Shown piece after piece: positions 1 to 12,149 of a DNA stretch of 64,000 nt. Position 1 is the first letter of the stretch; each line of letters opens with the position of its first letter. This stretch comes from Nissolia schottii. Lineage: Eukaryota; Streptophyta; Magnoliopsida; Fabales; Fabaceae. The DNA lies in the NCBI GenBank assembly GCA_003254905.1, contig QANU01053055.1:62001-126000 (forward strand). Direction: 5' to 3'. Made by a program: the position numbers and the translations under genes. The notes beneath the pieces are model-generated. The model was not told the DNA's origin. It saw only the letters and a list, made by a program, of their open reading frames with translations, and made no database searches.

Positions 1-537
1 CTAAATAATTAAATGGTTGATGAGGGAGAATAAAGATTTCAATGGATAAATGAATAAAATTGGATTTCTATTTAAATTTAAAGTTATTTAGTCTTTTCAC
101 ATTTTGGAGAACACAAACCAAATTTAAAAAAACTACTTTTACAAGCTTCAAAAACGTCACTGGCTCTCACAAGCCAAGAACAAAACCTCTAAGTTTTTTT
201 TGTTTAGTAAATACAAAAAGGTGACTTATGTTTTTTTGAGAGTAGGAATACTCTCTCAAAAAGCTTTACAAAGCTACGCCTTATGAGTTGCTGAAATACA
301 ATTTACTTATAAGTTAATATTTTTATTAAAATAATTATATCAAAAATTTATTATCAATGCTTGCTATATCTTTTTGAACATATAAAGTTTGAAAAATGAG
401 ATAACTATTAAGAAGTTGTGTTATAATAAAAAAATTATTTTTAATTAAACTAATAATAATTGGTTAAGTTGAGTTTATGTTTGTTAATCAATAATTAAGA
501 ATGTATTCTATTATTTAATGTGTATCATAGATGAAAT
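1..537. other. AT-rich flank, no gene
   Basis: AT-rich sequence with no open frame of note and no repeat I can classify. It ends in GAAAT (533-537), which also follows the 3' end of the copia element at 4725-4729 and may be its target-site duplication. Confidence 0.5.
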
Positions 538-964
538 CCCTCTAGAGTGTAAGAAATTAAACCAAGATGTCTGATGAATCAAAGTGTGTGGCTTGACTTT
601 ATAGCTCTGCCTTGCTTAAAAATTTTAATGTGTTGTCCAAAGTAGATAAAAACACAAGTTATGTAGCTTACTAATATTTACAGAAATGGTTGCTGCTCAT
701 GCAAACATACAAGTTTAGTTAATTTGTGGTAATCATCGTTTTATGCATGACGAAATCTTCATGCTTTAGATTTCTTATATGTAATATTTTAGTCATATCT
801 TAAGCCTATAAAAGGCAGAACATATAATAATGTATTGAATCATCAAGTGAATGAAATGTACATGGTGTGAAAAAATATTTGTCTCCTATGTTGCCTTGAG
901 TCTGTGAGTCTGTGAGTAGCGGAGAGAAAATTAATTCAAGAGTAAAAGTGTGACTCTGATATCA
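538..964 (+). repeat. 5' LTR of copia element
   Basis: Matches 4125-4724 in order: the TAAGAAATTAAA word near the start, the CTTGCTTA region, AATCATCAAGTGAATGAAAT, the GTGAGTAGC word and the closing TGTGACTCT..ATATCA. A primer-binding site follows directly. Confidence 0.8.
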
Positions 965-967
965 TTT

Positions 968-982
968 TGGTCTCAGAGTTGG
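968..982 (+). other. Putative primer-binding site
   Basis: TGGTCTCAGAGTTGG just after the 5' LTR resembles the TGGTATCAGAGC site complementary to initiator-Met tRNA used by most plant LTR elements. One internal base differs from the usual core. Confidence 0.6.
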
Positions 983-1079
983 TTTAATCTAGCGTCAATT
1001 GTGTTAGAGAGTTTGTGAGGAACAAGAGAGTTTTCATATAGTTGTTTTTAGAGTCAAATGGAAAATAAATATGGTTTGG

Positions 1080-1940
1080 TCAAGTCCTAAATTAAATGGA
1101 AAATTAGATTATTACTATCTGGGGTTGTTGATGTCCACCCACTTAAAGGCTCCAAATATTTGGAGCCTTGTTGGTCCAGGCATTTAAGATGGAGCTGATG
1201 CAACCACTCAGAGGCGAGATCAATTAGCGTTGTCACAAATTCACTAGGGAGCAGACTACTTAGTGTTTAGCAAAATTACTAATACGAAAACTGTCAAAGA
1301 AGCATGGACGATCTTGAAGATGTCATATAAAGGTGTTGAAAAGGCGCGGAAATTCAAGTTGCAGTCCTTGCATCAAGAATATGATAGGTATGAGATGTCT
1401 AACTCAGAAACTATGGAATAATATTTTTCTCATGTTACTAACCTTGTCAACAAGAAGATTCTAGATAAGAAGATAGTGGAGAAAATTCTCTACACCATGC
1501 CATTAAAGTTTGATCATGTGGTGATAACAATATCAGAGTCATGCGACACAAACACAATGACAGTTGCAGAGTTGTAGGGAAACATTGAAAGCCATATGAC
1601 TAGAATTTTGGAAAAGACAGAAAAGTCAACAGAAGAAACCCTAATGAGTCAGGTGAACTTGAACAACAATGTAAAATCATGCCATGAAAGAAATACAAGA
1701 GGTTGTGGCTACAACAATCAAGGTAGAGGAAATTTTAGAGGAAGAGGTTGTGGCAATTACAGTCAAGGAAGAGGCAACACTTTCATACCACAAAGTCATG
1801 GAAGAGGTGGCAATAATTCTAGGCCCGCTGATCGAGGAAAAGGAAGAGGAAATTATTACCAGGAGAGAACCAATTACGACTGTTACAATTGTGGAAAGTA
1901 GGGGCACAAAGTGGCAGATTGTAGATTCAAATAGATGAAT
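1080..1940 (+). pseudogene. copia gag remnant
   Basis: Broken frames give a copia gag (UBN2-like) body followed by a Gly/Arg-rich stretch (1684-1860). A zinc knuckle of the form CX2CX4HX4C starts at about 1879 (CYNCGK), but a TAG stop at about 1900 falls inside it, before the His and last Cys. Other stops occur upstream. It would have formed the nucleocapsid; it is now dead. Confidence 0.7.
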
Positions 1941-2254
1941 CAGAACTACAACAGTTAAGCAAATATTGTCGAAAACCAGTACTAGAATATTGGTGAGAAT
2001 TCTAATCCTCGAAGTTTATTTGTTTACAAGCAATTCTTTTGTAGATGATGAAAATATATGATATTTAAATATTGGTTGTAGTAATTATATGTGTGGGAAA
2101 AAGGAATTATTTTCATTACTAGATGAGTCATTTAATCATCAGTAAGATTTGACAATAATTCAGATATTCTGATTTTGGAAAAAGGTTAGATAAAAATTAG
2201 ATTGAAAGATGGGTCTCACAATATTATTTCTGATGTGTTTTAGCTCCTAGGCTT

Positions 2255-2570
2255 CATCACAATTTGTTGAGTATGAGACAATTGTTAGAGAAAGGTTATA
2301 ACATGCAGATACATCAAGGATGTTTCATGATGATTGACAAGAATGGAAGATTTATTACAAATGTACAAATGACTCTAAATCAACCTTTCCCATTGAAAAT
2401 ACAACATGATAAGTTTTCTTGCTTGAGTTTTGTCATACTTGATGATAATTGGTTGTGGCACATGCGTTTTGGGCACTATCATTTTTTTGGATTGAATTAT
2501 TTGTCAAGGAAAAAACTTGTTTATGGATTGGAGGATCATGCTGTAGGTAATGATAATGATTTATTTGATG
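2255..2570 (+). pseudogene. copia GAG-pre-integrase remnant
   Basis: The frame from 2264 encodes LSMRQLLEKGY followed by a WHMRFGH motif, the signature of the GAG-pre-integrase domain that precedes copia integrase. The integrase catalytic core that should follow is absent: the frame runs within about 50 bases into the reverse transcriptase region, indicating an internal deletion. Confidence 0.75.
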
Positions 2571-2610
2571 AGGAGATCATGATTTTTCTCTATTTGCAGG
2601 CTGTGAGCCT

Positions 2611-3400
2611 GTGAATTTTGAAGAAGATACTAATAATGAGAATTGGAGAAAAGTCATGGATCAAGAGATGAATGCAATTGAAAAGAATAAAACATGGGAG
2701 ATAACTGATTTTCTTGCAAATAAGAAACCAATTGGAGCGAAACGCGTCTACAAGACAAAGTATAATCACAGTGGTGAGATTAATCATTTTGAAGCTATAT
2801 TGGTTGCAAAGGGGTACAAACAAAAGGCATATATTGATTATTTTGAGGTATTTGCTCCTGTTGCTAGATTAGAGACCATTTGCGTGATTATCCAATTGTT
2901 AGCTCAAAATAAGCGGAAGATACATCAAATGGATGTCAAGTCATCATTTCTGAATGGTACTTTAGAAGAGAAAGTTTATGTTGAGCAACTTGCAAGTTAT
3001 GAAGTCCACGGGGAAGAAGATAAGGTTTACAGGTTGAAAAAAGCTTTGTATGGATTAAAACAGGCATCGAGAGCTTGGTATAAGAAGGTTGATTCATACT
3101 TTATTCAAATTGATTTTCACATGTACTTGCTTGAGCACACTTTGTATATTAAATCTGTTGAGCCTGTGACATTTTGATTGTGTGTCATTATGTTGATGAT
3201 TTGATTTTTCATTGGCATAATAATTTGAAGATGATTGCAGAATTCAGGGAGGTTATGGTGAAACACTTTCAAATGATTGATTTGGATTTGATGTCTTATT
3301 TCCTTGCCATCGAAGTCTCTCAAAAAAGTGGTGGAATTTTATTTCTCAAAAGAAATACACTAATGATATTTTGAAGAAATTTTAGATGGAAAACTCAAAG
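2611..3400 (+). pseudogene. copia reverse transcriptase remnant
   Basis: The frame 2611-3177 carries RVT_2 landmarks: WRKAMDQEM-like start, LVAKGYKQ, the [10 protein letters not shown] block, [10 protein letters not shown], and [14 protein letters not shown]. The catalytic YVDD lies in another frame at about 3190 (HYVDDLIF), so at least one frameshift and a stop at 3175 separate it. It is inactive as it stands. Confidence 0.85.
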
Positions 3401-3659
3401 CTAGTTTCCACTTCGGTTGAAGAGAAGTTCAAGTTAATCAAGAAATATAACGGAAGATCCTATAGATCCCATGTACTTCAAGAACATGATGGGAAGCTTG
3501 AGATATTTGACAGCAACCAGGCCAAATATAGTTTTTGGAGTTGGATTACTTAGTAGACACAAGGAGGAGCCACACACTTGTCATTTGCAAGGAGCCAAAA
3601 GAATTCTTTGATATATCAAAGGTACTCTCAATGATGTTTTATTGTGAAAATATTGATGA

Positions 3660-4120
3660 TGCAAAGCTTGTTGGATAAACAGATAGGAACTGGGCAAGAG
3701 ATACAAAAACAAGGAAAAGCACTTTAGGGTACGTGTTCCATCATGGATCAGGTGCCATACCTTGGTCATCTAAAAAAAATTCAGTTGTTGCACTCTCTGT
3801 AGCGGAAGCTAAACATACAGTTGCAGCCAATTACTACACAGGAAATATGGCTAAGGAGAATTTTTGAAGAATTGAATCAAAAGCAAAGTATTCCCACAAC
3901 AATATTCTTTGACAATAAGTCAGCAGTCGCACTTTGCAAGAATCCAGTGTTTCATTGGAAGTCTAGGCATATTGATATCCGACTTCACAAGATTCAAGAA
4001 TTGGTAGCTAAGAATGAGGTGGTCATTGATTATTGTCACACTAAAAAACAAGTGCCGATATTTTTACGAAACCACTCAAAATTGAATTATTTTACAAGAC
4101 GAAGAAAATGCTTAAAATGA
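3660..4120 (+). pseudogene. copia RNase H remnant
   Basis: The frame from 3821 encodes the end of a copia RNase H: FFDNKSAVALCKNP, then SRHIDIRLHKIQELV and VIDYCHTKKQ. The preceding part (3660-3820) matches the family in broken frames. The gene has no intact start. Confidence 0.75.
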
Positions 4121-4124
4121 TTAT

Positions 4125-4724
4125 CCCTACTGGGACAATTTAAGAAATTAAATCAAGATGTTTGATGAGTCAAAGTGTGCAACTTGAATTTAAAGCTTCG
4201 CCTTGCTTACATTGTGCTTCCCAAAAGTAGATAAAACACAAGTCAAAATGGATGCTGCTCATCCAAACGTACAAGTGTAGTTAAAATGTGATAATCACCG
4301 TTTTTTTTTGTTTTTGTTTTTTTTTGCATATATTGGCCATGTCTTAAGCCTATGAAAGGCATAACATGGAATCGGGTATTGAATCATCAAGTGAATGAAA
4401 TATACGTGGTGTGAAAAAATCTCTGCCTCCTATATTGCCTCGAGTCCGTGAGTAGCTGAGAGAAAATTAATTTGAGATAGTTAAAGGAACCTTGTTACAC
4501 GTACACAAAAAAATACATATCATACATATATTTTATATTTATATACATAAAATTTGTATTTTAATGTTTGTAGTATTTGTGCACTTAATTAAGTATAATT
4601 GAGAATATCATGTTTAAGTTTGTAATGTTTATATACTCACAAAAATAAAATTTATGATATGTATAAATATACAAATTAGATATACTTATAACATTTTTGT
4701 AATTAAGGTGTGACTCTAATATCA
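4125..4724 (+). repeat. 3' LTR of copia element with internal insertion
   Basis: Aligns with 538-964 but is about 170-180 bp longer. The extra AT-rich block sits at about 4480-4705, between the GAGAGAAAATTAATTTGAG word and the closing TGTGACTCTAATATCA. It has internal inverted similarity and may be a small MITE. Confidence 0.7.
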
Positions 4725-5437
4725 GAAATCAAATCCTTTCACTATGCCACTAGAAAACAAAAGAGTCAGTGTTTGGGTCTAGACTCTGCCGGTTTCTCTT
4801 TTGGTTTTTCTGCTTTGCAGCCATAATTAATTCGCGGATTACGCACATGCTTTTACGCCACTCCCTTACCGTGTGAACACCAACTAAATATCTAACTACT
4901 ATTCATATATGTGCACGGCAACCATTCGTAACAAAAAAATATTATTTGCACACCGAAGCAAACAATTTTATCCAAGTAAACACCTAAAGTCTCTCATAAT
5001 TTAATTAATTTATATACTACTACATGATAAGAATAGGTAAATTAAAGGATAAAAAAAAAGCGAATAGGTAAATTAACTTTAGATTCCGATGCAGTGGAGA
5101 AAAAACTCAAAAAGCATCACATGCGTTTCCCCCTTTACATCAAATTAAACCTGCCCACGATCAATGCGCATCATGTTTTCTCTCAACGCATTGCACTACC
5201 AAACTTCAAGTTTTATATACGCAACGCACATACGTTTTGGGAATCATCCAGAACAGCAAGTCACTTTTTCTTCATATCATAATTCATAAGAGAATGCATA
5301 AATAAAACTCTTCCCTTCCATTTTGCCTTTACTTTGGTTCTCTCCATCTTATCTCTATTGCTTTATTGTTGCTAATCACAAACTGCGCCCTGTCTCTCTC
5401 TCTCTCTCTCTGTCTCTCTGTAACCTATCAAACAACC
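4725..5437 (+). promoter_or_regulatory. Promoter and 5' leader of caleosin gene 1
   Basis: CATAAATAAA at 5297-5306, 141 bp before the ATG, is the likely TATA element; the same word precedes caleosin gene 2 at 15799-15808. A short CT-rich tract (about 5393-5419) lies in the leader. Blocks at about 4836-4870 and 5115-5220 match 11299-11335 and 11515-11605 upstream of gene 2, so the promoter was copied with the gene. Confidence 0.6.
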
Positions 5438-8400
5438 ATGGTTGACCAATCTTCTTCTATTGTTGACACCAACCAAGAGGGTATCTAAAATTATCATCTC
5501 ATTTGTTTTTTTTTTTCCCTTGATTTTTTTTGTTCTTAGAACTAAGCTTAGTAGAGTCTAATACACACACACACAAACTGATTTAAGGATTTGTTGAAAT
5601 TTGTCTAAATGTTTTTTTTAAGATTTTAACGAGACATAATATATATGTGTTGATAAGTATCAATATTTTTTTAATACTTTTTTTGGTTAGTTTAAGATAC
5701 TTATTTATCATTTTTGAGACTTTGATTTATTGATCTATAAAAATTAAAATAATATATTGATTTAAAAATGTATCAATTTAATTAAAAAAAACAATTTATC
5801 TAAGTGAACGGAGGGATTTTTTTTCCCCCTTTTTCGACCGATTCCTGAATTTGATGGGCTCATATATGCAGGAAAATATGCTGAGAAACCAATAGCAAAC
5901 GATGAAAATGTTCTGCAGAAGCACGTTGCGTTCTTTGACAGGAACCATGACGGCATCGTTTACCCATGGGAAACATTCCAAGGTTTTTCCTTATTTTCAC
6001 CTTTTCCTTGCTCAAATTTATATTTATATTTTTATGATTTTTAATTTACAGATTTCTCGACGTAAATTAATTACGTTGTGATCATGGTTTGTGCAAACCA
6101 CTTTTTTTACCTTCACATTAAATACATATTTTCTCATTTTTATTCCTCACTTTCTCACGATCTTCTCTTTTTCTTCTTCTTCTCCTATTCTTTTCTTTTT
6201 TTCTCTCTTTTCTCCTCTCACTCTTCCTTCATATTTTTTCTTAATTTCTTCTTTCATTTTATCACAAACATCTTTTTTTTTTTCTTCGTTTGTTTAGATT
6301 TTTAGTTCATTTTTCTTCATTTATCACATACACTATTTTGATATAATTTTTTCTTCTTTGCAAGATGATATGAATCTCAAAGTTTTCATTTTCGCATTCG
6401 TTTGTGTACTTTTTCAATTTTTTTAGTTGTTAAAAAGTTTATGCATGTGTGTAGAAAAGTTTGTGCATTAACTTTCAAAAGTTTATGTACATAAGCACCA
6501 AAGTTTTCTTCTTAGTATTCATTTTCATTTTCGTTTTCGTTTTCATCGTATTTGTGTTTCTAGTTGTTCAAAAGTTTATGTATGTGTGTAGAAAATTTTG
6601 TGCATTATTTAAAAGTTTGTGCACTTGAGTATCGAAATTTTCTTATTCTTTGTTTTTGTTTCATTTTCGTCTTATTATTATTTTTTTTTGCTTGCTAAAA
6701 AGTATGTGCAAATCAGTTCAAAAGCTTGTGCATGGTATCGAGTGAGTCCACACACTTAGAATGTGAGTGGGGAGAAAGAGAGACAACACAACAGTTATTT
6801 TTTGTTATTTAATGTGTCGCAAATCTGATCTGATTTGGTTTTGTATGTGAAAAATGTCTTTGCATATGTGTAGAAAAAGTTTGTGTATGTGTGTGCAAAA
6901 GTTTGTATATTCAGTGTCACTCTATATGTCATACGTACGTAACTGGACGGTAGAAACAAAACTAGTGTGCACCTAGCATTACTATATATATATAATCAAA
7001 GTTATACAATTATAGTGTGTGGTAATTATAAAAGTTAGTGTTATATATATGTAGTCATTTATCGTAAGACAATGTGAAGACTAGCATTTCATTCTTCATT
7101 TGATGAGATTTCGATGCGACTTATTACTTAAAATTTCATTAAGTGGAATCTAAATATCTTTCGTATAAAGTAAATACATGTAACATTTGTCTAATTATAA
7201 GTATAATTATAATTGCAGCAGCATGCATTATTTTGTATCTTTGTGTACGTTGTCACCTGATTCTATTGTACCTGTGACCGTATTGCAATTTAAAATAGTC
7301 GTTGTAATTGTAAAGGTATTAGAGATAAAACATGGACCAGCTTCATAAGTGGTGAAACATCTTTCACCTCATAAATTAGTTTTTAGGGATGAGTTCGACC
7401 ACTCAATTGGTTGCAAAGAATCGTAAACTGCAACTCATGCACCCCAAAGTTACTGGTCTTTGAAATTTAGGATGACTTTGTTTTAACTTTTTCTTATAAC
7501 GAAAATTATCTTTTGATATTGAACTACAAAAATTGAAAATAATGTTTTTGAGATCTGATCATTTTATAAAAAAAATTATTTAAAAATATGACAAATTGAT
7601 TTTATTTTATTATTTTTGCCAAGAAGATAACACAAACGTACCTTATTAAGTTCTAATAATTTTGGCAGTCGTATTGTATTGGCTTAGATGATTTCTGAAT
7701 ATGCTTCTTGAATTCAGCACTTGAAAATGAGATGTACAAGCTAAGATGACCTATATACAAGCTGAGATAGTAAGGAACTAAGCCATGGTTGAGTAACTAA
7801 CTCTAACTACCTAACTTCTTTAAAGCTTATAAACTACATAAAATCATATATAGATCACATTTATTGAAAGTAAATTATTGTTCCATTTGGATTGGCTTTT
7901 CAGAAAAACACTTTTTCAGAAAATAACAAGTGTTAAAATACAATTTCAAAAAGTACTCTTTTAAAAATAAAGTAAAATACCACTTTTTTTTTTGAAGTTG
8001 GAAAGGTTTTACTTTTAAAAAAAGTGAAAGAATATGTGATTTTTAGTAAAATCATTTTGTAATTGTAAATTAAAATTCTTTAAAAAATGTCATACTTCAA
8101 AATATAACTAAAATAAATAATTTTTTTATGTCAATTCAAACCAACCCTATATCAACTTGATTTCATATAGATCTTTTTTTTCTTTTTCTTTTCATTTATA
8201 TCATGGAATGCTATCATTTTCGCAGGATTTCGAGCAATCGGATGTGGGATTCTATTGTCCGCTCTCAGTGCTTTTTTAATCAATTTTAGTCTCAGCCGAA
8301 AAACTCGTCCGGTAATTCTTTCTTTCCTTCACAAGATTCACTATTTTCTTATGCAAGAGTTTTAGTCAGCATGTTATGAGGAAAAGATAAAAACCAATAT

Positions 8401-9794
8401 TTTAACTTATAAAGGAAAAATGATAGTCATACTCATTGTACATAGAATATCGTATCGATTGACTTCTTATTTATACCATTAAATGACATCTCAATAGAGT
8501 CCACACTTAAGGATACCATTCTTTAAGTTTTATCTTAAACTTTTATGATATATATAGTTGGGTTCAAATACAACATTCACTATCATTATCTTCAATAAAT
8601 AATTATATATTCTTATTTTTATTTTAACTGTTATCAGAAAATTTACTTTTCGCTGGCAAAGATTCACCGGGTTCATACTAATTCTTGTGATGGTGCAGGG
8701 CAAGTTTCCTTCTATTCTGCTACCAATTGAAGTTAAAAACATCCACAAAGCCAAACATGGAAGTGACTCTGGTGTCTATGATGCCGAAGGAAGGTAAAAA
8801 GATGTTCTATTTTACATATTGATGCCACGTTGTATTTGCAATAACCTTTCTGATTGCAAATCTGGATATCATAATTTGCAAATTAATTGCAAAAATCATT
8901 TTCGTAACATAATGTAAATACAATTTGTTTTCTTACTTAAGCCTATGTCTTTTAGGTTTGTTCCTTCAAAATTCGAGGAAATTTTCAACAAGCATGCACG
9001 CAAACACCCAAATGCTTTAACCTCTGATGAATTGACGGCAATGCTAAAGGCAAACAGAGTTCCTAAGGATTACAGAGGATGGTGAGTTACCTTATAGTTT
9101 GTCATTTACTATACAGAATTAACTTACGAGTTTGATTTACATATACTAGCAGTGTAAAGTTTTGGGTTAATTAAGTTTTTAATCTCTGTAATAAGAAAAA
9201 ATTTGGTTTTAGTCCCTCATGAGAAGTTTTAGTCCTGTAAAATGTGAAAATTTGATTTTGGTCCTTGTGGACGGTTGGTGATGGACAATGATGTAGAAAT
9301 GGTTCCAGATGACGGGTTAACTGACACGTCATCACCGTCCATCACCAACCTTCCACAAGGACCAAAATCAAATTTTCACATTTTACAAAGACTAAAACTT
9401 GTCATGAGGGACTAAAACCAAACTTTTTCATATTATAGGGACTAAAAACTTAATTAACCCTGAAGTTTTTTGTTTATGTGGATAAAAGAGTTAATTATTT
9501 TTGTTTATGTGACATGATTTGATTGAATAATAATATGAAAAACTTTTATACTGTTAGTGCATAACAATTAAATTATTTTATTAATGTTGATTATCTGCCA
9601 ACGAGTATGTGAATCATAAGATACTATTTATTTGGTGGTTAATTAGGCTTGCAAGCTACACAGAGTGGAAGATGTTATATGTTCTTGGCAAAGAAAAGAA
9701 TGGTTTGCTGCGCAAGGAAACTCTTCGAGCTGTGTATGATGGGAGTCTCTTTGAACGGATGGAAAAAGAACACTCCGAAAAGAAAAAGAAATAA
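5438..9794 (+). CDS. Caleosin / seed-type peroxygenase, copy 1
   Basis: Six exons keep frame: 5438-5480, 5872-5982, 8226-8311, 8699-8793, 8956-9081, 9647-9794, giving 202 residues. Caleosins are lipid-droplet or membrane haem peroxygenases that bind one Ca2+ and act on unsaturated fatty acid hydroperoxides in stress and oxylipin metabolism (family knowledge). Visible here: one EF-hand loop at residues 37-48 ([12 protein letters not shown]), a hydrophobic segment in exon 3 followed by the proline knot region P80, P84, P89, and His32 and His100 at the spacing (68) of the two haem-linked His of known peroxygenases. The Lys-rich C terminus EKKKK is typical. The N terminus is short, like short-form caleosins. 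Intron 2 (2243 bp) is four times that of copy 2 because of repeats. The ATG choice matches copy 2. Confidence 0.93.
6380..6750 (+). repeat. Degenerate tandem repeat in caleosin 1 intron 2
   Basis: Units of roughly 130 bp recur about 2.5 times, each with a TTTCATTTTCG tract, a GTTNNAAAAGTTTATG word, GTGTGTAGAAAA and TTTGTGCA. The intron of caleosin 2 lacks it, so it arose or inserted after duplication. Confidence 0.5.
7881..8150. repeat. Possible MITE in caleosin 1 intron 2
   Basis: An AT-rich block begins with TTGGATTGGCTTTT and ends with the imperfect complement of TTGGTTTGAATTGA. The inverted match is only partial (about 9 of 14), so this is a tentative call. Confidence 0.3.
9164..9460. 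mobile_element. Mutator-type MITE in caleosin 1 intron 5
   Basis: 297 bp with long inverted ends: it starts GGGTTAATTAAGTTTTTA and ends with the complement. Inner parts (TTGGTTTTAGTCCCTCATGA, TTTGATTTTGGTCCTTGTGG) also repeat inverted, so nearly the whole element folds on itself. Flanks TAAAGTTTT (9155-9163) and TGAAGTTTT (9461-9469) match 8 of 9, fitting a 9-bp Mutator-type target duplication. Caleosin 2 intron 5 has no counterpart. Confidence 0.88.
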
Positions 9795-11239
9795 ATAAAG
9801 AAACATTTATGTGACTTAAGTTTGCACGTATGCTTCTTTGTGTATATGCTTCTTTGTGAATCTGTACCTTGCTTTCTATGAGTTATCTGGCTGTCAATTT
9901 GTTATAGTCTTATGTGTCGATGAATGTGGATTTCTTTTTTTTTTTTTTGGGGAATGTGAATCTTTAATTTATGGAAGTGGCTATGTCATACCCTTATCTG
10001 CTGTCTGTCACTCTCATTTTACTAGCTTTTATTTGATTTCTCTAAAATATTTCAGTTTTGCGGGAATTTTGGTTGATTACAAGATAATAACCTTTTGTTT
10101 GGTTTAAACTCTTAATTCGGGAAATCAAACCTAATTATCTTAACGAGTGAGTTCTTAAAGGAAGAATGCTTGTTTGGAAAGAAAGGGTTGAAAATAAAAG
10201 AACTCTTGAACCAAAGTATGCACGTAATGAATATCAAAGTATTCAATTGAAACGAAGATGAAGAGCACCTTTGATTGCAAAATGATTAAATAAAGAATAC
10301 TTGGATTACAAAGGAAATAAAAGCAAAGAAAAGGAATGTTAATCCTATGAATTGAAACAACATAAAGCAAATAAAATGGGAAATATTTCTCTACTTGTGT
10401 GTCACTGGTACTTGTGAGTTTATGCAAGGAATTACTAGTGCGAAATCTTGAAATGTATATTACACTAGGTGTGCCTATTTATAGAAATAGTGGTCTTCGT
10501 GCATGCTGGCCACGTGTCTCTAGTGTAGTTGACGCCCATGATCTTTGCTCTATGTTGTTGAGCGCTTCTAAAAACCGTCAAGTAAGTTCTTCTTGATTAA
10601 TTTCTTTGTTTTTGGCTCCAAATAACTTACATATGTTTAAATTGTCAATTCAAATCACGACGCCGACAATATTTTTTTCACTGGGTTGTTCATAGTCTTC
10701 AAAGTTATAATCTTAGCTTTGCTTGTCTTGAAAGTCTTAAATAAATTTAAATATAAATACATTTATAAATTAAATATAAATTTGAGATCTGCACGTCTTG
10801 TCATTCTATTATGGAGGAACCATATGATTACATCATAACATTTTCACCAAAATTAAATATTAAATAATTATTTATATTATATAATATTTAATGGTTAAAG
10901 TAAATTTGGTAAAAGCAAAACATTATGTGTACTTGACAAAAAGCTTTTATTCAAATAATGCTCAAAAGTTTACTTTTGCTTTTCTCTTATAAAATTAACT
11001 TAAATTATGCAAAAATAGATTACAATCTATTTGAGAAAAATTACCCAAACAATATGATTGGTTTGCAAACAGCTTTTTTGAAGAGAAAAAGCTGTTTTGG
11101 TAGTTACCCAAATATGCTCTTAAAGTGTGTTTAAGTGTAACATGCTAAATTTGGGTCTATGAAAAAATTTCTCATCGCCAATATGTCTCCTAGGAATCTT
11201 TTTACTTTATCTCTTGTCTTTTCACCCCTCTTTTTTATT
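9795..11239. other. Intergenic region between the caleosin genes
   Basis: Starts with the 3' UTR of caleosin 1 (AATAAA-like words at about 9790). At 10130-10600 there is a less AT-rich block with a TATA-like CTATTTATAG and a CACGTG word; it may be a piece of an old LTR but I found no partner. The rest is AT-rich with no gene seen. Confidence 0.4.
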
Positions 11240-11607
11240 TCTTATGCTTGAATGCTCATACCATTTTTCTTTTGCTGCTTTGCAAAGTCGTTATTAAATC
11301 GAGAATCACGCACATGCTTTTACGCCACTCATTTCTTATCGCAGAACACGCCAATTACGTCACAAGTGCAAGGTGTACCTTTCGTCATTCATTAACTTGG
11401 TGCTTAATTTGCCACCGAAGCAATAAACACCTAATTAAAGCTAATATTCTCATAATTATTTTTATTTTAATATCTAATTAACTTTTGATTCTCACCACGC
11501 AATTCAAAGATAAAAGCGTTTCACATGCATTCACACATTACATCAACCCATTCCCCATTAACAGTTATAATGGGGCATCATGTTCCCTATCGAAGCACCA
11601 AACTTAA
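11240..11607 (+). promoter_or_regulatory. Displaced distal promoter of caleosin gene 2
   Basis: CACGCACATGCTTTTACGCC (from about 11309) and the following blocks up to GCACCAAACTT match 4725-5220 upstream of caleosin 1. The match stops at about 11607 and resumes at about 15768 (AACAAGTCGCTTACTTCATC), so the ancestral promoter is split by inserted DNA. Confidence 0.65.
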
Positions 11608-12109
11608 ATAATTTAATTCGAGATGTTTTGAATTAAATTGATTTGTATTGTAAATTAATTATCATGTTTGGAATTATATATATAAGATGGATTGTAATTA
11701 ATTTAAAAATTAATTATTATGTTTAAAATTTATTAAAATAGTAGTTTATTTGATTTAGTTTGATTAATTTATATTTTTACCCTTACTAAAATAAGTATTG
11801 AAAATTTTTTATAAATTTTTGAAAAAAAATATTTTTTTTAAAAATAAAATTGGGAAAAATATTTTCAAGAAAAGAAATTATATTTTGACAAAAAATAGAA
11901 ATATTTTTTCTATGAAAAAATAGAAATATTTTTTCTATGAAAAAATAGAAATATTTTTTCTATTTTTTTAAAAAAATTGTATTTTTGAAAAAAATTGGAG
12001 AAAATTTATTTTTTGTAAAAGAAATATTTGGAGTAAAATAGTGTTTATAATAAGAGTTTAATTTTGATGCATTGATGGTAAAGAAATTGATTTCCTCAAT
12101 CTATTTTAT

Positions 12110-12112
<3 letters not shown>

Positions 12113-12149
<37 letters not shown>
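12113..12149. repeat. (AT)n microsatellite at gap edge
   Basis: Pure AT dinucleotide run ending at the assembly gap. Confidence 0.95.

Larger units (their letters stand above)
538..4724 (+). mobile_element. Decayed Ty1/copia LTR retrotransposon
   Basis: Two related long terminal repeats (about 538-964 and 4125-4724) flank gag, GAG-pre-integrase, reverse transcriptase and RNase H remnants in copia order. GAAAT flanks both outer ends and is a plausible 5-bp target duplication, although the 5' boundary does not start with the usual TG (TG occurs at 548). Stops and frameshifts interrupt every domain, and the integrase core between about 2560 and 2611 is missing, so the element cannot move by itself. 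The LTRs have clearly diverged, which implies an old insertion. It lies directly upstream of the promoter of caleosin gene 1. Confidence 0.85.

Noticed and set aside
6078-6305. Phe/Ser-rich small frame
   Set aside because: It is a pyrimidine-rich part of caleosin 1 intron 2, without motif or start context.
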